In this document: positions 56,189 to 64,000 of the stretch, piece by piece
Numbering within the stretch: position 1 is the stretch's first letter
Layout: each line of letters begins with the position of its first letter
Assembly: GCA_963773765.1 (NCBI GenBank)
Contig: CAVZCC010000001.1
Coordinates: forward strand, 1-64,000
Length of the DNA stretch: 64,000 bases
Origin: CAVZCC01 sp963773765
Lineage (GTDB): Bacteria > Actinomycetota > Acidimicrobiia > Acidimicrobiales > Microtrichaceae
Direction of reading: 5' to 3'
Program-made: the position numbers and the translations under genes
Notes under the pieces: model-generated
Told to the model about the DNA's origin: nothing
Databases searched by the model: none
What the model saw: only the letters and a program-made list of their open reading frames with translations

Positions 56189-57736
56189 ATGGAGCCGCCG
56201 GTCGTGTCCGTGGTCGGGGGCGGTCCCGCCGGGCTGATGGCGGCGGAGCGCCTGGCGACCTTCGGGGCACGGGTCACGGTCCACGAACGGATGCCGTCGG
56301 TGGGCCGCAAGCTGCTGGTGGCCGGTCGTGGCGGGCTGAACCTGACCCACGACGAGCCACTCGACCAGTTCCTGGACCGGTACGGCCCGGCCCGGGCCCG
56401 ACTGGAGCGGGCGGTGCGGGCCTTCGGACCGGACCACCTCCGGGCCTGGTGCGACGGTCTGGGCCAACCGACGTTCGTGGGGTCCAGCCGGCGGGTGTTC
56501 CCGGAGTCGTTCCGGGCCACCGCCCTGCTGGCGGCGTGGCTGGAACGGCTGGAGGGCCTGGGAGTGCAGATCCAGGTCGGCCGGCGGTGGGAGGGCTGGG
56601 CGGGGGACCGCCTGGTCTTCGCGACCGACACCGGCGGCCGGGTGGAGGTGCACGCCGACGCGACGGTGCTGGCCCTGGGAGGGGCCAGTTGGCCCCGCAC
56701 CGGGTCCGACGGCGCGTGGGTTCCGGTGGTGGCCGGCGGCGGCGTCACCGTGCAGCCCCTCCGGCCCGCCAACTGCGGGTTCGTGGTCGGGTGGTCCGGG
56801 CACTTCACCAGCCGCTTCGCCGGCCGGCCGCTCAAGAACGTCCGGCTGACCGGTGGCGGGCGGTCCGTCCGGGGGGAGGCGCTCCTGACCGACGACGGGA
56901 TCGAGGGCACGGCCGTCTACGCGCTCTCGGCGGAGCTGCGCGACGCGATCGACCGGGACGGCTCCGCGACCCTCCTGGTCGACCTGCGCCCCGACGTCCC
57001 CGAGGCGGAGCTGGCCCGCCGCCTGGGCGACCGCCGCCCGAAGGAGTCCGGGTCCAGTTGGCTGCGACGAGCCGGTGGCCTCCGTCCGGTGGCCGTGGCC
57101 CTCCTGCGTGAGTGCGCCGGGGTCCGGCTGCCGGACGACCCCGCGGCCATGGCCCGGCTGGTCACCGGGTGCCCGGTCGTCCTGACCGCGGCGCAGCCGA
57201 TCGACCGGGCCATCTCCACCGCCGGCGGCGTGGCCCTGGAGGAGGTGGATGACGCCTTCATGCTCCGGCGCCGCCCCGGCACGTTCGTGGTCGGCGAGAT
57301 GCTCGACTGGGAGGCGCCCACCGGGGGGTACCTCCTGCAGGCCACGTTCAGCACCGCGGTGGCCGCGGCCGACGGTGCGTTGCGCTGGCTGGCCGGACGC
57401 GCCGCCGGCCACGCGGCCCCGTCCTACGATCCAGCGGTGGACGCACCCGAGACCGTGACCGATGCCATGGCCGTGCTGGAGGCCGACGGGTACCGGGGCG
57501 ACTTCACGCTCGAGGGTGAGGCCGTGCGGTGCCACGGCGGCGGGCACGTCGGGGACCGGGCCCAGTTCGAGGTGGAGCGGACCTACCGGTTCGAGGGCGA
57601 GTCGGACCCCGGCGACGAGGCCATCGTGCTGGGCGTGCACTGCACGTCGTGCGGATCACGGGGCATCGTGGTGTCCGCGTTCGGTCCCGACGCGGACCCC
57701 GAGCTGGTGGGTCTGGTCCGGCTGCTCGGCAGCTGA
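56189..57736 (+). CDS. HI0933-type flavoprotein fused to a small C-terminal domain
   Basis: 515 residues from ATG 56189. GGGPAGLMAAERLATFGARV (FAD Rossmann), GRKLLVAGRGGLNLTHD (RKxx-S/GG-N-T) and TAGGVALEEVDDAF, then EMLDWEAPTGGYLLQATFST match TIGR03862/HI0933-like flavoproteins of about 400 residues. The extra 85 residues (AMAVLEADGYRGDF to VVSAFGPDADPEL) resemble a small stand-alone protein annotated phosphoribosylpyrophosphate synthetase-like. So a fusion. Function unknown. Confidence 0.85.
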   Translation: MEPPVVSVVGGGPAGLMAAERLATFGARVTVHERMPSVGRKLLVAGRGGLNLTHDEPLDQFLDRYGPARARLERAVRAFGPDHLRAWCDGLGQPTFVGSSRRVFPESFRATALLAAWLERLEGLGVQIQVGRRWEGWAGDRLVFATDTGGRVEVHADATVLALGGASWPRTGSDGAWVPVVAGGGVTVQPLRPANCGFVVGWSGHFTSRFAGRPLKNVRLTGGGRSVRGEALLTDDGIEGTAVYALSAELRDAIDRDGSATLLVDLRPDVPEAELARRLGDRRPKESGSSWLRRAGGLRPVAVALLRECAGVRLPDDPAAMARLVTGCPVVLTAAQPIDRAISTAGGVALEEVDDAFMLRRRPGTFVVGEMLDWEAPTGGYLLQATFSTAVAAADGALRWLAGRAAGHAAPSYDPAVDAPETVTDAMAVLEADGYRGDFTLEGEAVRCHGGGHVGDRAQFEVERTYRFEGESDPGDEAIVLGVHCTSCGSRGIVVSAFGPDADPELVGLVRLLGS

Positions 57737-57771
57737 GCCGCCGTGCTCGTGTCCGGCCGGCGCACCGGCCC

Positions 57772-57790
57772 GGGCGGGATCAGCCCGCCC
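57772..57790. terminator. Hairpin between convergent genes
   Basis: GGGCGGG-ATCAG-CCCGCCC is a perfect 7-bp stem overlapping the stop of the SGNH gene on the minus strand. Confidence 0.55.
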
Positions 57791-59021
57791 CGTCGGTGGC
57801 GGACCGGATGGCGGCCTCCACCACGGAGGCGATGGCCCGCTGCCCGTCCGGCGTGGGGTGGAACGGCGCCTGGCTGGCCGGGTCGTCGAACCACAGCACC
57901 GACAGGCCGTAGGTCCACGGGTCCTCGGTGCACCACTCGTGGCCGACCATCGTTGCGGAGATGTCCGCGATGCTCACCCCCTCCAGGCCGGTGACCGCCT
58001 CCTCGAGGGTGTCCTGGAGCCTGGCCTGCAGGCTCTGCAGGTAGGCCTGCTCCTCGCCGGACAACGGGTACACGTCCCAGCAGTCGCCGTCGAGGCCGGC
58101 CGGGAGCGGCCGGTGGTAGGTGGTGAAGATGATCTTCGGCACCTTGCCGTTGCCGAAGCGTGGGTCACGGCCACGGGCCTGGATGGCGGCGACGATCTCC
58201 CGGTAGTGCCGGGTCAGTTCCCCGCTGGTGACCGGTTGCCAGAAGAGCTGCTCGACCGGGGCACCCGGGTTGGCCGCGGTGCAGTAGCTGGACCCGACGT
58301 CGTCCAGCAGCGTGCGGTCACCGCGCTCCAGCTCCGCCGCCAGCGCGGGCGCCCGCGCCGCCAGCGCCCTGGCCACGGCTCCGACCGGGTCCGCCGCCGC
58401 GGCGAGGGCCTCCACCGCGAGGGACTCGCCGGTGGTGTAGCCGGACACGCAGTACCGGACGATGGTGGAGAACGCCACGTCGTCCGCGCCGAAGGTGAGC
58501 ACGACCACGTCCGGCTCCGCCCCGTCGTAGGCCGCGTTGAGCTGCTGGGCAGTGGCCCAGTCGCCGAACTGGGCCGGCTGCATGACGGTCTCACCGGTGG
58601 TCTGCTGGGAGGTGATCCCGTTCAGGTAGGTGGCACCGGTGCAGGCGAACGTGGCCAGGTCGGCTCCGAGCGCCGTGGTGGCGACATGGCCGTAGGCCGC
58701 CCCGTCCCGGTGGCAGAGCTGGTGGTCGCCCTCCCAACGGGGGTCCTCGGTGCCGCCGGTCCAGGAACTGCGGTCGGGGTCGGAGCGGTCGTACCCGTAG
58801 CGGTAGCCGTAGGCGATGCCCTCGCCGGCGGCGACCGAGTCGCCGATCACGACCACCGAGAGCCTCCCGTCCGGTGCCCGGGCCGGGAGCGAGGACCCCA
58901 CCTCGGTGGTCGGCGGGGCGGCGGGCACGGTGTCGTCGTTCGACGTGCAGGCCGCCGTCGCGGTGCCCAGCACCGCGACGGCCAGGGCGCCCAGCGCGTG
59001 CCGGGGGGTCCGTCGGCGCAT
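57780..59021 (-). CDS. SGNH/GDSL-type secreted hydrolase lipoprotein
   Basis: 413 residues from ATG 59021; TACCGT six bases upstream sets the start. Signal peptide with lipobox TAAC. VVVIGDSVAAGEGI is the GDS motif (block I), VVLTFGADDVAFS is the G-x-N/D-type block III and FHPTPDGQRAIA the D-x-x-H block V. It should be an extracellular esterase. Cys pairs suggest disulfides. Intact. Confidence 0.9.
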   Translation of the reverse strand: MRRRTPRHALGALAVAVLGTATAACTSNDDTVPAAPPTTEVGSSLPARAPDGRLSVVVIGDSVAAGEGIAYGYRYGYDRSDPDRSSWTGGTEDPRWEGDHQLCHRDGAAYGHVATTALGADLATFACTGATYLNGITSQQTTGETVMQPAQFGDWATAQQLNAAYDGAEPDVVVLTFGADDVAFSTIVRYCVSGYTTGESLAVEALAAAADPVGAVARALAARAPALAAELERGDRTLLDDVGSSYCTAANPGAPVEQLFWQPVTSGELTRHYREIVAAIQARGRDPRFGNGKVPKIIFTTYHRPLPAGLDGDCWDVYPLSGEEQAYLQSLQARLQDTLEEAVTGLEGVSIADISATMVGHEWCTEDPWTYGLSVLWFDDPASQAPFHPTPDGQRAIASVVEAAIRSATDGAG

Positions 59022-59027
59022 GGTCCG

Positions 59028-59033
59028 ACGGTA
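59028..59033 (-). promoter_or_regulatory. Leaderless -10 box (minus) TACCGT
   Basis: TACCGT is six bases upstream of ATG 59021. Confidence 0.5.
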
Positions 59034-59047
59034 CCGCCGTGACGCGG

Positions 59048-59647
59048 TCAGGCGTCGGTGGCGGCGTCGATGCGCTTGCCGACGCCGCGCACCTGGAACG
59101 CCATCACGATCTCGGTGATGCCGCGGAACAGGGCGAAGAACCCGACCCAGATGAGGATCAGCGCGGCGCGCGCGGGGTAGTACTGCTGCGAGGCCCAGAA
59201 GCCGAGCATCAGCTCCAGGATGCCCACGACCAGTCCGAGCCACCAGATCTCGTTGGTGTGGCGGTCCAGGACGGCGCCGACGATCTGGAAGGTTCCGGCC
59301 AGGACCAGGATGAGCCCCAGCACCGACGCCAGTGCCCAGAACGCGTCCTGCGGGTTGATCCAGCAGTACAGGGCCGCTGCCAGCAACAGGACGCCGAAGA
59401 TCAGGTTGAGCCAGCGCCACCCGCTCCGGAGCAGGCTGAACACCAGGAGCTCGTTGACGGCGGCCATGGCGAACACCACGCCCAGGATCACACCCACGGT
59501 GCCGATCGACGTGGAGGTGAACCGCAGCACCACCAGTGCCACCAGCAGCCAGATGATCCCGGTGACCAGGAACAACCACCAGAGTCTGGTGGCCTCCCGG
59601 AAGGCCCGGGCGTCGACGATCACATCGGTCTCTTCGGTCATGGTCAT
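59048..59647 (-). CDS. HdeD-family (DUF308) membrane protein
   Basis: 199 residues from ATG 59647 with AGGAGG upstream. Six hydrophobic segments with the DUF308 repeat pattern (LRFTSTSIGTVGVILGVVFA, RSGWRWLNLIFGVLLLAAA, INPQDAFWALASVLGLILV). HdeD proteins relate to acid resistance in enterics. Stress role is inferred. Confidence 0.9.
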   Translation of the reverse strand: MTMTEETDVIVDARAFREATRLWWLFLVTGIIWLLVALVVLRFTSTSIGTVGVILGVVFAMAAVNELLVFSLLRSGWRWLNLIFGVLLLAAALYCWINPQDAFWALASVLGLILVLAGTFQIVGAVLDRHTNEIWWLGLVVGILELMLGFWASQQYYPARAALILIWVGFFALFRGITEIVMAFQVRGVGKRIDAATDA

Positions 59648-59671
59648 GGGGACCCTCCTGACAGGCGGTGG

Positions 59672-59690
59672 CTGACTGCCGTGCAGTCAG
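59672..59690. terminator. 8-bp hairpin CTGACTGC-CGT-GCAGTCAG
   Basis: A perfect stem-loop between the end of the GAF gene (59734) and the HdeD start (59647), both minus. It could end the former or control the latter. Confidence 0.55.
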
Positions 59691-59733
59691 ACCCCCTCGG
59701 TGGGCGGCACGTTACCGACGGCCGGTGACGGGG

Positions 59734-61153
59734 TCAGGGATCCACGTGCTCCAGGCGGAGCGTGGTGTCCACCAGCAGGCGGAACCGGCCCCGGCCGGCC
59801 TTCTGCAGGCGGATGGGGGCTTCGCGCTCGTCGAGCCGGCGCCGGAGCAGGATCAGGCGGCTCTCCAGGTTGTCCCGGTACTCGGGGAGCTCCAGGGACG
59901 GGTCGAGCCGGACCTCCCTGTTGGTGAAGTCCACCCGGCCCTCCGCGTCGAACTGGCAGAGGAGGGACCAGAGGATCCGTCCGGCGACGCCCTTGATCAG
60001 GTAGTCGCCGTCCAGGAACGTGCTGCCGTCGGCGGGGAAGAAGCGGACCTGCGTCACCGATCCGGGAGCGGCCAGCGAGAGCGGCCGGGCGGGCGACGCG
60101 GCCTCTCGGGGCAGCGGCGCGGCCTCGCTCGGCCTCCACGGCGGCCCCGACGAGCGCAGCCACCACCCCCAGCGTCGTTTCGTCACGGTGACTGAACGCC
60201 ACCGGCCGGTCGCGTTCTGCGAACAACACCCCGACCACCTGCCCGAACGCGACCGCCGGCACCGCCACCTGGCTCCCGGCATCGGCCAGGCCCGGCAGGG
60301 CGATCACGCCGGTGACCTCCACGCCGGCATCGGCGGACCGGCGCTGCACGGTGCGGGAGTACTTGTCCATCTGGCGGATGTTGCCGACCCGCACGACGGT
60401 GCCCCGCTCCGCGGCCAGGCCGATCACCCCCATCCCCACCTCGACCTCGGACCCGATCCCCCCGTCCGGGTAGCCGTGGGCCGCCACGGTGTACAGGCTG
60501 GTGCCGGACTCGTCGGCGAGGAGCAGCAGGCTGTGCTCGTAGCCGAGGAGCTCCGCCAGCCCGTCGACGGCCAGCCCCACGAGTTGGTCCAGGTCGGCGC
60601 TCCGGGCCAGTCGGCCCGCCAGCTCGGCCACGGCGGCGACGCGGTCGGTGCCCGGGCGGTCGGTGCCCGGGCGGACGGCGCCGGGGGGGACGTCGGCGCC
60701 AGCGGTACCGGGCGGGTTCGCGGCGGCGCCACCACCCACCACACGTTCCAGGGACACGACGCGGTAGATGTCGGCGGCGCGCAGCCGGAAGACGTCCTCC
60801 ATACCGGACAACGCGGCCAGGGTGTCCACGTCGGTCCTCAGGCGCTCGAAGACCGGGCCGCGTCGTTCCGTGCGCTCGTAGGCCAGGGCCAGCCGGTACT
60901 CGTCGTAGGTGACGGGGTCGATCAGGAGCAGGTTGGCCCGCGGGTTCTCCGCCAGGTTCCGGGCGGTCTTGGAGAAGAACTGGTTGGACAGCGCCACCCG
61001 GTGGTCGTCCACCATGCGCACGCGCGACAGGTAGGTGACGTTGGGCGTCCCCCCGGCGGAGGACGTGGCGACCACCGCCGGCACCGCCCCCTCGAAGCAC
61101 TGGTGGATGTCCGCCAGCCGGAGGCCCGAGGGGTCCGGCCCGTCGTCGGTCAC
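59734..61153 (-). CDS. PNPOx-like flavin-binding plus GAF protein, one frameshift
   Basis: Starts at GTG 61153, overlapping the PNPOx stop by four bases. N-terminal pyridoxamine-oxidase-like split barrel (AVVATSSAGGTPNVTYLSRV, NQFFSKTARNLAENPRANLL) about 130 residues, then a GAF domain (LGYEHSLLLLADESGTSLY, VALPGLADAGSQVAVPAVAF). One extra base near 60130 separates the C-terminal domain (VRFFPADGSTFLDGDYLIKG, winged-HTH-like). It may sense a ligand or redox state; the domain mix is unusual. Confidence 0.8.
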
Positions 61154-61629
61154 GCCGAGCCTCCGTCCGGCCCCACCGGCGCACCCGCTCCCGGGCCCGG
61201 CGTCTGGTCGAAGAGCTCCTCCATCTGGACCGTCACGGCCGTGAGGCCGGCCGGCACCAGCTTCTCCAGGAGGTCCACGGGGAACCCGTCGACCTCGTGG
61301 ATGGCGTCGAACATGGCCCGGCGGTAGCGGCCGGACACCCTGGCGTCCTCCGCCGTGGCCGGCTCCGTCCGGAGCACCCGGCCCTTGGCCTGCACCGACT
61401 GCAGGGTCCTGATGTCGGTCGCCGTGCAGGCGATGGGAGCTCCCGGCAGCACGGCACCGTCCAGGACGGGGTCCCCGGCGGGGACCAGGAGGCGGATGCG
61501 CCCGTCGTCGGAGGACATCGTGCACCCCCAGCCGCGGCCCGCGTACGGCTCGCCGTCCGGCCCCGTGATCCCCACCAGCAGGGCGGACCCGCTCCTCAGG
61601 AGGTGCTGCGTTTGCGGACCGAGCTCCAC
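61150..61629 (-). CDS. PNPOx-family flavin/heme-binding protein
   Basis: 159 residues from GTG 61629. Split-barrel pattern: GSALLVGITGPDGEPYAGRGWG, IRLLVPAG, GAPIACTATDIRTLQSVQAKG. Similar to pyridoxamine-5'-phosphate oxidase-like or F420/heme-binding relatives. Coupled (GTGA) to the PNPOx-GAF gene. The two may work on the same flavin. Start uncertain. Confidence 0.75.
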   Translation of the reverse strand: MELGPQTQHLLRSGSALLVGITGPDGEPYAGRGWGCTMSSDDGRIRLLVPAGDPVLDGAVLPGAPIACTATDIRTLQSVQAKGRVLRTEPATAEDARVSGRYRRAMFDAIHEVDGFPVDLLEKLVPAGLTAVTVQMEELFDQTPGPGAGAPVGPDGGSA

Positions 61630-61774
61630 CCCGTGCTCCCGTTGCCGACTTCGGAAGTTCTTAGCATTCGCTGCGGGGCCTTTGAGGAGCGGGGCGGACC
61701 GAACCGTCCGACGATGGCGAACGACCACGACGACGGCGGGCCGACAGCCGGACCCGCCCCACGGAAGGACCGAC

Positions 61775-62536
61775 ATGACCGACATCACGCTCCCCGCCGA
61801 AGCCTCCGACGTCGCCCCCGACGTCGCCGCACTGACCATCACCGGGATGCGCTCCCGGCCGGAGTTCGGCCTGGTCGCGGTGGACCTGTACCGGGACATC
61901 CACAAGGGCATCCGGGCCGAGCTGTTCTCCGTGACCGGTGAGAGCGGCTCGGTCGACCCCGGCGACCGGCTGGGACGGGCGGCCCTGGCCGCCCACGTCC
62001 GGGACGTCGTCGGACTCCTGGCCGACCACGCCGACCACGAGGACGCCCACATCCAGCCCGTCCTCGAACGCCACCTGCCCGAGCTGGCCGGGACCATCGG
62101 GACCGACCACGCCCGCCTGGAGGAACGGACCGGTTCGTTGGTGGAGGTCGCAGGACTGGTGGAGGCGGCCCGGCCTGCCGACCAGCGGGCGCTGGTGCAC
62201 CACCTGTACCGGGAGCTGGCCTCGTTCACCGGCGACTACCTGCGCCACCAGGACGTGGAGGAACGCGTGGTCATGCCCGCGCTGGAGTCCGCCGTCGGGG
62301 TGGAGGCCGTGCTGGGGATCCACCAGGCCATCGTCGGCTCGATCCCGCCGGAGCAGATGGCCGCCTCGCTCGCGGTCATGCTGCCGGCCATGAACCTGGA
62401 GGACCGGACCGACCTGTTGGGCGGCATGCAGGCCGGTGCACCGCCCGAGGTCTTCGCCGGGGTGTGGGGGCTGGCGGGCTCCGTGCTGGACCCGGCCGAC
62501 CTCCGGGCGCTCGGTCGCCGCCTGGGCCTGGACTGA
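61775..62536 (+). CDS. Hemerythrin HHE-domain protein
   Basis: 253 residues from ATG 61775 with GGAAGGA upstream. The HHE cation-binding pattern is seen: DIHKGIRAEL, LADHADHEDAHIQP, RLEERTGSLVEV, GDYLRHQDVEERVVMPAL. It should bind a di-iron site and oxygen, NO or ROS. Divergent from the PNPOx pair. Intact. Confidence 0.85.
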   Translation: MTDITLPAEASDVAPDVAALTITGMRSRPEFGLVAVDLYRDIHKGIRAELFSVTGESGSVDPGDRLGRAALAAHVRDVVGLLADHADHEDAHIQPVLERHLPELAGTIGTDHARLEERTGSLVEVAGLVEAARPADQRALVHHLYRELASFTGDYLRHQDVEERVVMPALESAVGVEAVLGIHQAIVGSIPPEQMAASLAVMLPAMNLEDRTDLLGGMQAGAPPEVFAGVWGLAGSVLDPADLRALGRRLGLD

Positions 62537-62594
62537 GGGCCCCGGGGGTGCGCCCGGGCCCGGGGCGGGGCACGGGTGCACCCGGCACGCGCCG

Positions 62595-62600
62595 CTACGG
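62595..62600 (+). promoter_or_regulatory. Candidate -10 box TACGGT
   Basis: TACGGT lies 34 bases before GTG 62634, the likely start of the BVMO. Confidence 0.35.
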
Positions 62601-62633
62601 TGGCCACAGGACCGACCGGGGGTGCAGGCGACC

Positions 62634-64000
62634 GTGAGCGAGGCCAGCGGACAGGCGGGCGTGGAGCCCATCACGGATGACGACGCGACGATCGCGGCCG
62701 CCCTGGCGGACGTGAGCATCCCGACGCTCCTCCTGTCGTTGGTCCACATGACCGGTGACATCGCCATCCTGGACGAGCTGCCGCGGCCGGCGGGGATCTA
62801 CCTCAACGAGGTGCAGGGCTTCATGTCCCCGGAGGACCAGGCCGCCGTGCGGGCCCGGGCGCTGGAGGTCATCACCGCCTACCGCGACGGCGGCTGCGTG
62901 CTCCCGCCCCCGCCCGACGCCGGACGACGGTCCACCGCGATGATGAACGTGCTGGTGGCCGACGAGGTCCCCGACGAGTACGTGCCGCTGCTCCTCGAGG
63001 AGCTGGAGCTCGACGGCGTGGACGCCCGGGACGGCGACTGGGGCGCCGCCATCCCCGACGACGTGCGGGCCGGCGCCCACGTGGTGGTCATCGGCGGCGG
63101 GATGTCCGGGATCCTGGCCGGCATCCGCCTGCAGGCCGCGGGTCTCCCGTTCACCATCGTCGAGAAGAACCCGGGCGTGGGCGGCACCTGGTACGAGAAC
63201 CGCTACCCCGGCTGCCGGGTGGACGTGGGCAACCACTTCTACTGCTACTCGTTCGCGCCCAACGACGAGTGGACCGAGTTCTTCGCCCGCCAGCCCGAGC
63301 TGCAGGCCTACTTCGAACAGGTGCGTCACCGACTTCGGCGTCGGCGACCACCTCCGGTGCTCGCACGGAGGTCGTCGCCGCCCGCTGGGACGACGACCGT
63401 GCCCGTTGGACGGTGACCGTCCGCGGCGCCGACGGCGTCCAGCGAGGACCTGGAGGCCAACGCGGTCATCAGCGCGGTGGGCCAGCTGAACCGGCCCAGG
63501 CTGCCCGACATCGCCGGCCTGGAGGACTTCGGTGGCCCGGTCATGCACTCGGCCCGGTGGGTGGAGGGCACGGACCTGCGCGGGCAAGCGGGTGGCGGTG
63601 ATCGGCACCGGCGCCAGCGCCTTCCAGATCGTGCCCACCATCGCGGAGCGAGGTCGGCCACCTGACGGTGTTCCAGCGGTCCGCGCCGTGGATGTTCCCC
63701 AACCCGCACTACCACGACAAGGTGGCACCGGGCGTGCGCTGGGCGCTTCGCCACCTGCCGTACTACGGCCGGTGGTACCGGTTCCTGATCTTCTGGCCGG
63801 CGTGCGACGGCGGGCTGCCGGCCATGCGGGTCGACCCCGACTGGCCCCACCAGGACCGGGCCGTCAGCGAGGTGAACGACGCGGCCGCGGGAGGTCTTCA
63901 CCCAGTGGATGGCCGACCAGGTCGGCGACGACGCCGAGCTCCTGGCCAAGGTGGTGCCCGACTACGTGTGCCTGGGCAAGCGCACCCTGCAGGACAACGG
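62634..64000 (+). CDS. 4-hydroxyacetophenone-monooxygenase-like BVMO, frameshifted and cut by right edge
   Basis: Starts at GTG 62634. Residues about 10-140 resemble the N-terminal extension of HAPMO (DDDATIAAALADVSIP and LVHMTGDIAILDE). Then come VVVIGGGMSGILAG (FAD), GTWYENRYPGCRVDV, FGGPVMHSARWVE (BVMO fingerprint), GTGASAFQ and FQRSAPWMFPN. At least six one-base insertions (near 63322, 63363, 63443, 63583, 63650, 63890) must be removed. It continues past the window. It would oxidise an aryl ketone to an ester. Confidence 0.82.

Overview
The window is 64 kb of high-GC DNA with dense GTG/ATG starts, four-base ATGA/GTGA gene overlaps and many genes whose start codon sits 6-8 bases after a TANNNT box (leaderless transcription). 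Together with the gene content (flavin Baeyer-Villiger monooxygenases, carotenoid-cleavage oxygenases, Rieske oxygenase, SDR, DUF1214, SigX5-like sigma factor, paired molybdopterin oxidoreductases) this suggests an uncultured or poorly studied actinobacterium. A member of the Acidimicrobiia would fit best, but that assignment is inference.

Region 1 (1-6.0 kb) looks like an accessory island. It holds a decayed or mis-sequenced pentapeptide-repeat lipoprotein running off the left edge, a CRGHFK-family protein fused to a PD-(D/E)XK nuclease domain, three small uncharacterised genes, and a gene-poor stretch ending in a tRNA 3'-end-like fragment. Region 2 (6.0-13.0 kb) has a DUF1801 protein and a sulfatase divergent from a SulP permease, then a double-TetR regulator with its membrane-protein partner divergent from an LPG-synthase-type flippase. 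Region 3 (13.0-31.4 kb) is oxidative catabolism: BVMOs, two carotenoid oxygenases, a Rieske oxygenase, secreted lipoproteins, an alpha/beta hydrolase with its XRE regulator, and small enzymes. Region 4 (31.1-40.1 kb) is a probable minus-strand operon (DUF1214, sulfotransferase, VOC, BVMO, SDR, sulfatase, MerE-like protein) divergent from an MFS exporter. Region 5 (40.2-49 kb) has a lipoprotein beta-propeller, two universal stress proteins, two molybdopterin oxidoreductases, a delta-9 desaturase and an HxlR regulator. Region 6 (49-62.5 kb) is a housekeeping and stress mixture: SPFH protein, GNAT, YVTN propeller, ThiS/MoaD plus BNR-repeat pair, ECF sigma factor, HI0933-type flavoprotein, SGNH hydrolase, HdeD, two PNPOx-fold proteins and a hemerythrin. 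Region 7 is a 4-hydroxyacetophenone-monooxygenase-like BVMO cut by the right edge.

A dominant technical or biological oddity is the large number of one-base frameshifts, nearly all behaving as insertions. They are concentrated in three BVMO genes (about 7, 18 and 6 shifts) and in the pentapeptide gene, while most genes from 31 to 62 kb are intact or have one shift. Genes annotated here as frameshifted are joined across those shifts because both flanking frames match one protein family in the right order.

Working together, the core of the window could take up and release sulfated or esterified hydrophobic compounds, oxidise ketones to esters or lactones (BVMOs), cleave conjugated or stilbene-like chains (carotenoid oxygenases), hydrolyse products and export them. 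The substrate cannot be read from the sequence.
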